NCBI RefSeq assembly: GCF_964340395.1 | Contig: NC_135556.1 | Coordinates: forward strand, 21,490,223 to 21,505,222 | Direction: 5' to 3' | Source of the DNA: Glandiceps talaboti | Taxonomy: Eukaryota; Hemichordata; Enteropneusta; Spengelidae | Length of the DNA stretch: 15,000 nucleotides | Translations under genes and position numbers: made by a program | Shown: in pieces, positions 8,755-15,000 of the stretch | Layout of the letters: every line of letters begins with the position of its first letter | Numbering within the stretch: the first letter of the stretch is position 1 | The notes under the pieces: generated by a model | The model's database searches: none | What the model was told of the DNA's origin: nothing | The model's input: the letters and a program-made list of their open reading frames with translations, nothing else

Positions 8755-9135
8755 TAAAAAAAAGTTGTTTGGTTCCAGTTACCCGACCCCACCTAGTTTT
8801 TCACACCAACACCAACACCAACACCAACCCTAACCTCTTTTTACGTATTCGAGAAAAATGATAAAATACAATCGCGAAAATCGTGTGAAGTCTCGCAAGA
8901 AATAGTGGATGCGGAAACTGACATCAACTTAAAAAGACAATATAAATATATTCTTCCAATCTGTAATGGCTGTATATCTGAAGAAATACACAGCACAGTG
9001 ACCATTTGGAAAACAATGGAAAACCTGAACTACACACTCACACATGAAAAAAAAAATATAATAAAATACAATGGAAAACCTACCTACCCCACCCTATTTT
9101 AAAATTGAATGTAATCGGAACCACACATTTTTTTA
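8755..9135. mobile_element. Possible small non-autonomous DNA transposon (MITE-like)
   Basis: Imperfect inverted ends: the left reads A7-GTTGTT-TGGTTCC-AGTTAC and the right, on the other strand, reads A7-TGTG-TGGTTCC-GATTAC. They are about 380 bases apart. Inside each end is a related C-rich box (ACCCGACCCCACC near 8781, ACCTACCCCACCC near 9080), but in direct orientation. ATAAAATACAAT also occurs twice (near 8862 and 9061). No clear target-site duplication was seen. The inside holds a frame without useful ATG and no transposase. Confidence 0.35.
8803..8829 (+). repeat. CACCAA hexamer repeat
   Basis: About four and a half copies of CACCAA, ending in CCCTAACC. It lies inside the possible small transposon, near its left end. 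The last bases resemble a single telomere-like unit, which is not enough to call telomeric DNA. Confidence 0.85.
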
Positions 9136-10374
9136 CGCTTTATCACTGTACTCGTCATATCTGCATGTTGACAACGTATACAGGTTATACAATTGAAAAG
9201 CAGGTTGCTTGTCAAATATTCTAAAATTCATGGTCCATAAGTCACAAGAATGTCTGTGTCTAATAAAAAGCACTTGTTAAATGGCTAATTCCCCCTCTCA
9301 CCCGGCAGAACATTTCGGTGCAGTGTGTGTATGTTGTATAAAGTAGCAATGATATGGGGAACTGAGTGTAAACAAAAAAAAACTTCAGTAGGGTATTTAT
9401 TAACTAAAGGCTTATCGCAGAATAATTACTTAGACGGTTGGCATTTAATCCAATATAACTTATATATAAAAGTGTATTAATCAACTGACAAAGTACTGCC
9501 TGGGAAGATCTAATAAGACACACACCAGGAGCCTTTTTTGTATTCTATACTAGTACACGTTGTAGGGACTCTCCTCATCATTTTGACAAGACTTATATAT
9601 GCATATATATATAATATAATGTATCCTGCAGGGTCAGACTTTAACAAGTCACGAAATTCTACTTTGCGACTCGAATTGAATGATTTATCCTAGGTTGATA
9701 GTTAAGTAGTCCACTCTTTGTTAACTACGCCGAAGGAAGTGTATAATCTACCAGCAATAGTGACAGCTCGCATAAGGCTATGTCACATACTTAGTCAGAC
9801 TGGTTCTCTTTTACTGTATGGAGACAGAACAGATTTCTCAATGGATTCCGTACAGCATTTGAAATCTTGAAATCTTGTAAGTGCTTAGCAGGTTTCGTTA
9901 ACAATGATAACTAAATATTTATCGTAAGACAGTAATCGATCTAGACATGTCCTACATTTTTGTACAACGGGTGCCAGTTAAAAGTATTCATTGTAAGTGC
10001 ATTCTTTTATGACAGATGTCTTGCACACCTCTTAAAGAGACATAATCCAAAGTTCACTCAATGTCTAGAAAGTACAGAATGTCTTTAGAAATGTAAAATA
10101 CAGTATTGCCTAATGTAATGGAATATATATACACACCAATAAGATGTATATGTAGTCTGTTATAGGGTTACCGCCGTCTAATTCCATACGATTAAATAAA
10201 TTTGTCATCTTCTCAACTTCTCGTCCCCCAGAAATTCTATGTTAGTTATAACAGGTTTGAGTAATAAACGTATATTATGTATTCTAAAAACATTGTTCAT
10301 GGGTGATCATACTTCAAGAATTTTCTTTTTCTGTTTAAATGTGATTTCTGCTCGTGTAAAAATATTTATATACA

Positions 10375-10378
<4 letters not shown>
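9136..10378. other. Non-coding, no gene recognised
   Basis: Frequent stops, short AT palindromes (for example around 9595-9620), nothing recognised as gene, RNA or element. Confidence 0.6.

Positions 10379-10379
<1 letters not shown>

Positions 10380-10470
<91 letters not shown>
10380..10470. repeat. Long perfect TA dinucleotide tract
   Basis: About 45 uninterrupted TA units. Frames through it on both strands encode alternating Ile-Tyr and are artefacts. Such tracts extrude cruciforms and vary in length between individuals. Confidence 0.98.
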
Positions 10471-10473
<3 letters not shown>

Positions 10474-10589
10474 TACGAATATGAGTGTCTCACTGGAGAG
10501 AACAGTGCTCGATGCAAATATTAGTAGCAGGGCATTATAGACTTAATTCTGAGTAACGACTAATTACATCCTTATTCTTTTGAATTAAG

Positions 10590-10604
10590 TCTCTCTCTAT
10601 CTCT

Positions 10605-10679
<75 letters not shown>

Positions 10680-10699
10680 TTATATATATGTATATATTA
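10590..10699. repeat. Compound CT then TA microsatellite
   Basis: CT-rich DNA with few interruptions (10590-10636) passes straight into TA units (10637-10676), then two TATATATTAGTT copies to about 10699. The CT part is a purine/pyrimidine mirror tract. Confidence 0.95.
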
Positions 10700-12134
10700 G
10701 TTCTATCGGAAGAAGTTCTAAGTTACAAGATCCTGCACAGCACGTGTATTCATACATATTTCAAGATGAAATGTGAACCGTAAATGCATGTTAACAGAGT
10801 AGATTAATGCATATACTATATCGTTTTCATGTTTGATACACAATTCACACGTACAACTCGATAGATAGTCGAATTACATCTCTACAGTATATTTTACTAA
10901 AGGCACCTGTCATGATTGATATTAAATTACATTACCAAAACAGCTTGTGGCATGTCAGTGTACTTTGAACTATCATTATTTTCAGGAGAGAGAATATAAC
11001 ATCTCTTAAAGTTCAATCTATTAATGTTAACGGTAATTTAAATAAATTTGCATGTCAATGGGAATCTAGGAACGTCATTGTGTATTAATAACTGTTTCTA
11101 AAATTACAAATATTCTAAACTGTATTGTTCTTAGACACTTTGCAGTTCATTAAATTTTGTAACCATTAATCAAAACTCTTTTCTCGAGTTAATCCAATTT
11201 GATTGTCTTGATTTTGTTTGTGGATTTCAACCAAAAACGCTAAAACTGTACTGTAAGCAACTCTGAATCTATGTTGCTCATTCTACTTTCTTCTTCTTCC
11301 GTGTATGACACGGATGTTTTACAGGACGTGCGAATCGAAATGCTGTAAACGGTGGCACGGCTTTGATGAAGAAGGTGTGAACGTGGTTTAATATGCATCT
11401 CTCTCTGTTTTTACTCACATGAGACGAGAGTGCATAAACCGTTGTCACAGTCTAAGCTTTAACATCAGCAGGGTTTAAGGTCAACAATCCTAGGCCAACC
11501 ACTCTCTTATCACACATTTTACATAATAACTATTCAGAGGAGACACTCGACTTGGCAGAATTTCACTATGATTAAGAAAAACAACAGCGATTTTCTCAAC
11601 AGGAGGTGAACTGTACATTCTTGTCTTTTCATCTTTGTGCCGAGTTAGCCTTGTATTAGATAACACTATATTTCCAATATATATGGAGCATTTCAGTACA
11701 GAAAAGATCCAAGCATACGAATTAAAAAAAGTGGAAAATGTGCTAACTGTTAATATAACAATGAATAATCTTGCCTAACAATACTTTGACAGAAGACAGA
11801 GTAGCGAGAATCATAGTAACTGTAACAATAGTAGCCATGCGTTATTTTGAATTAATTTTGTTTGTTAAAATGCCTAACCCTGTCTGTACTTCGAATCTGT
11901 TAAAAGTATTACGCTATGAACAGATCACACAATTACAACATACATTGCTTTACAGTCAATTTCATATAGCTACAAGTCGAACTTTATAAACACGCATTAC
12001 CTTGGGCATGCTCTACATAGACATAATACGTATTAGAGGTGATAAGTTGAATAAAAACAGTCTCCTTGTATACATCACACGAACGTTTCGCGGCATACAA
12101 TATTTTGTAGTAAATAAAGGCTTTTAAGCGGAGA
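10700..12134. other. Non-coding, no gene recognised
   Basis: Only one short frame (11771-11989) with a non-ATG opening. Small items are an exact inverted octamer (ATTTGCAT, 11046-11053) and a 7-bp hairpin TCCGTGT-ATG-ACACGGA (11298-11314). Confidence 0.6.
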
Positions 12135-12163
12135 TGACGTCGACGCCACATGCGGTGACGTAA
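12135..12163. promoter_or_regulatory. Pair of CRE-like sites
   Basis: TGACGTCG at 12135-12142 and TGACGTAA at 12156-12163 each differ by one base from the CREB/ATF palindrome and start 21 bases apart, two helical turns. The local DNA is unusually CpG-rich for this window. No gene start was recognised beside them. Confidence 0.35.
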
Positions 12164-12658
12164 GCGACTTGTCATGAAACACACAACAAGGAGATTGAAC
12201 TCTGACATTTTGACATTTGAGACATAAAACTAGGGTTTCTTTACTATTCCCATCTTCTCGTTGGTCTTGTTATCGAGATGAAACTTGCCCAAAGTATATT
12301 CCACAATATTTTTAGATTTTGGATTAAATTGTTGCACGGAATAAATGTTATATAATTGTGCCCACTCTGTCATTGTATCGTTTCTGTAATAATCCAAGCT
12401 ATTTCTGAAAAATCTTCAGATTCCTGCAATAATATATTCAATCGTTCTGTGTAGGATAGCCATGACGCCACAAGAGCTAAAAATAAATTCTCCATAAAAA
12501 ACTAGTACTAAAATGTTCGAAGTTTAGCACTGAATTCGTCTCAATATTGTTTTTCTATGCATTTCAGTATTCCAGGTGCATTTTAGGATCATTCCTGCAG
12601 CTACATGATAACTTATGACTGGTGAAAGGGTAAGTGATGCTATGCTTGACGACCAATG
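12164..12658. other. Non-coding, no gene recognised
   Basis: AT-rich, no open frame worth calling, nothing recognised. Confidence 0.6.
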
Positions 12659-12689
12659 ACCTTTCAGACAAAACTTTAGTCTGAAAGGT
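12659..12689. other. Perfect 11-bp inverted repeat
   Basis: ACCTTTCAGAC (12659-12669) and GTCTGAAAGGT (12679-12689) are exact inverse complements around a 9-base loop. No T-run or gene end makes it a terminator, and it is too short for a microRNA precursor. Confidence 0.7.
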
Positions 12690-14949
12690 AATGCGATATC
12701 CTGTCACAACTGTTTATAACTAATACGTGGAAATCTAAAAGTAGTTGACAAATTTCTGTCAGAAAATATGCTGTTCGCTAGGCCTATTTGAAAGTGAGAC
12801 ATTGATAATACAGATTTGCCCTCGCCATCTGTCGGTATCCTGTAAATCAAAGCTAACCCTATGTAAGGACTTTGACGATTTATTGTTAAACATACATACA
12901 CAAAACGCCATAAACATGTTGTATTATGTCATTCCGGTAAGTGTTTGCAATTGAAAAGAAGTGCCCAGAAGCATGTACCACTTTAACAGCTTGTAAAACA
13001 CTGAAATTAGAATTATCGTCTAAGACGGTTACCATGCCGACATTTCTGTTAACATTCGCAGATTATTGAGTGCTAGGCATATTCAAATGGTTTAGGCTCG
13101 TATTAAACATGAAAATAGTTCTTAGAGTCAGAACAATGAATATTGTACTGTTGACAAAGGCCGAGGAAGGAAGATATATATAGCTGCAATAACTCCTTTC
13201 ATAAAAACCACTTAATCATAGAAAGTATAGGGAGACATGGTGAAGAGCTGGCTGTCGCCAAAGTCAGCAGGGGTAAACGTCTTGGCCATTAGAGTCTTTC
13301 GTTAATGGATAGAAGGTAAAGTTAACAAGCAAAGTGTATCTTTGAACCGTTTATTTTCCCTGTTCAATAACTATTTGAACGAAGTATTTAGCAAGCTATT
13401 AAGCTAAAAACGTCACATGAATACACAAAACACGAAACTCGGTTATTAAGTTGCCACTAATCTTTACAACTTTAAAAGCAGTTCTTGACCTGTCTGTTAA
13501 GTCGAAATGTTTTCGCGTGTTACTGCCAGGCGGATAAAATTGTTCCTTCAAAACAACTAGTTAGGTTGGGTTTTAACCGAACGGATTATTACAATCCACA
13601 GTAAATAATTGTAGTCAGTCCTATGTTATTAATATCAAATACGCACGTACGTTGTTTTGAAAGGAATGAAATGATAAATACATTCTATTCCTCTTTCAAT
13701 CCTGTTGAAACGTTTTCAATAAAGGCGTGATTCTGTTTTCCAATTTGAGATTTTCTATCGGTGAATGTAATCTTTGAAGAGTTGGTTGTTGAGAGAAATG
13801 GTACAAAGCCTTTGTTTGAACCATTACATCATGGTTCATGAAGCAGTGCCTGAATGTTTGAAAGATCGTATAGACATTTCAGACCTTATATTAGTCTTCG
13901 TTTTAATTTTTTTTTAAATTTCACTCGTGTAGTCGCGATTTATAGCAGCCTACACTTCCGTATTAGCAATAAAACCAGCTACTTAATGTTATCTTGACAA
14001 AGAAACGAATAGAAGAGAAATGCTGGTAGCTATACTGTTATTTGGAGTATTGTAAGACTGCAGTGAAGGGATTTGTATCGACTAACAAGCTCTATAATAG
14101 GGACATTTCCGCTTCTTGTAACGTGCTCACCACGAAAAGCCTCCGGTCGCGGTAATTTACATCTAATACGTCCATTAAAAAAAATCTTTGATAACAATGA
14201 AATAGTTATTTCGTTGTTTTTAGTGGCCTGATATTATTTTCGCTAATAGCTACCTATTGAACTATTTACGTTGTCTGTGCAGATAGAAAGTTTACTACCT
14301 TTATACTTGTTCAGCAGTGAAAGCAGTCATGCTATATAACTAAAGTATTATACATGTAGTATCCAATTATATTCAAATATTACGAACGTGATTTATTAGA
14401 AGTTGGGGTAGATTTGCGAATTTGATCTTTTTATTTAAGTCTTTTTTTTTGCATTTATCAGTTAACATACTTCATGTTACTTATGTTGCAACATATACAT
14501 TAATGTTCTCATTGAATTGAATATCGGATTTGTTTTTAAAAAATGGTAGAGTATGTGCTGTTATTTACCTATTTATCAAATCAATGTGCCAATTTCTCCA
14601 GTTGACCTGTAACCTGCAATACTTCAACTTTGTCTTTGGCGAAATCTATATCGAGGGTATGATTTCTCAAACTACTCCCATTTCAAGTAATAACTATGTG
14701 AAAAAGACGTACAGTTTTCTGTGTATAGCTGCTCAGAGTTCCAAACACGTGTACATTTCAACACATTATATTACCGCTCATACATGTATATTGATGCGAA
14801 TTACGTTTTTTGATGCAACAATACAGAATAACTTCATTGTTATTATGCAATTTCTTAACCATTATCACATATCCATATAGTCGCTCGAATGACTAAATAA
14901 TGCTGGACTTGAACATCACGCGTACGTTCGTGCACCAACTCATCAATGA
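12690..14949. other. Non-coding, no gene recognised
   Basis: The longest frame (14530-14880, plus, 116 codons) opens at TTG and its Ile/Phe/Tyr-rich peptide matches nothing I know. A pair of frames near 12704-12954 on opposite strands is equally weak. Exons of an unseen gene cannot be excluded. Confidence 0.5.
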
Positions 14950-14974
14950 GGGAGGGAGGGAGGGAAGGAGGGGG
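14950..14974 (+). repeat. GGGA repeat, G-quadruplex candidate
   Basis: Four GGG runs separated by single A bases (14950-14964), then GG and a G5 run. This is the classic short-loop quadruplex pattern and the only one I saw in the window. Confidence 0.85.
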
Positions 14975-15000
14975 CAATGATCGATGCTAATATAAGTGAT

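Noticed and set aside
8820-8836. Telomere-like CCCTAACC
   Set aside because: A single unit at the end of a CACCAA array; no tandem TTAGGG repeats.
10239-10517. Ile-Tyr repeat proteins on both strands
   Set aside because: Translations of the TA dinucleotide tract.
14530-14880. Plus-strand open frame of 116 codons
   Set aside because: Opens at TTG; peptide composition is what AT-rich DNA gives by chance; no known motif.

Overview
The window looks like AT-rich nuclear DNA from an animal, probably a marine invertebrate. The reasons are one intact class A G-protein-coupled receptor of animal type, long simple-sequence tracts (TA, CT, CAGA, AAAC, TTG), no operon structure, and long gene-poor flanks. 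The phylum cannot be fixed from the sequence. Base composition was judged by eye, not counted.

The only gene I can defend is an intronless receptor on the minus strand (5380 to 3818, 520 codons). It has seven membrane segments and the family landmarks of the aminergic receptors. It is closest to the muscarinic acetylcholine receptors, with some histamine H1-like features. It keeps the amine-binding Asp and most of the aromatic cage. It departs from muscarinic receptors at three ligand-contact positions, including the Asn of helix 6, so it may be an orphan receptor with changed ligand preference. Upstream, on the same strand, are a TATA-like box, a CRE-like site and GA-rich DNA, then a leader with two short upstream reading frames. 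Downstream are candidate poly(A) signals, two small stem-loops and a pair of octamer (POU-type) sites.

The rest is non-coding as far as I can see. 1-3450 holds GAGT/TTG, CAGA and AAAC repeats and a three-copy 22-bp repeat carrying TGACG sites. 5640-10370 holds an AAAC tract, a TG-rich tract and a possible small non-autonomous transposon at about 8755-9135. 10380-10700 is a TA/CT microsatellite cluster. 10700-15000 holds scattered hairpins, a CRE-like pair and a strong G-quadruplex candidate at the right edge. Other open frames are short, in AT-rich or repeat DNA, often open with non-ATG codons and match no family I know, so they are not called as genes. No tRNA, rRNA or CRISPR array was seen, and I found no convincing new multi-gene system.
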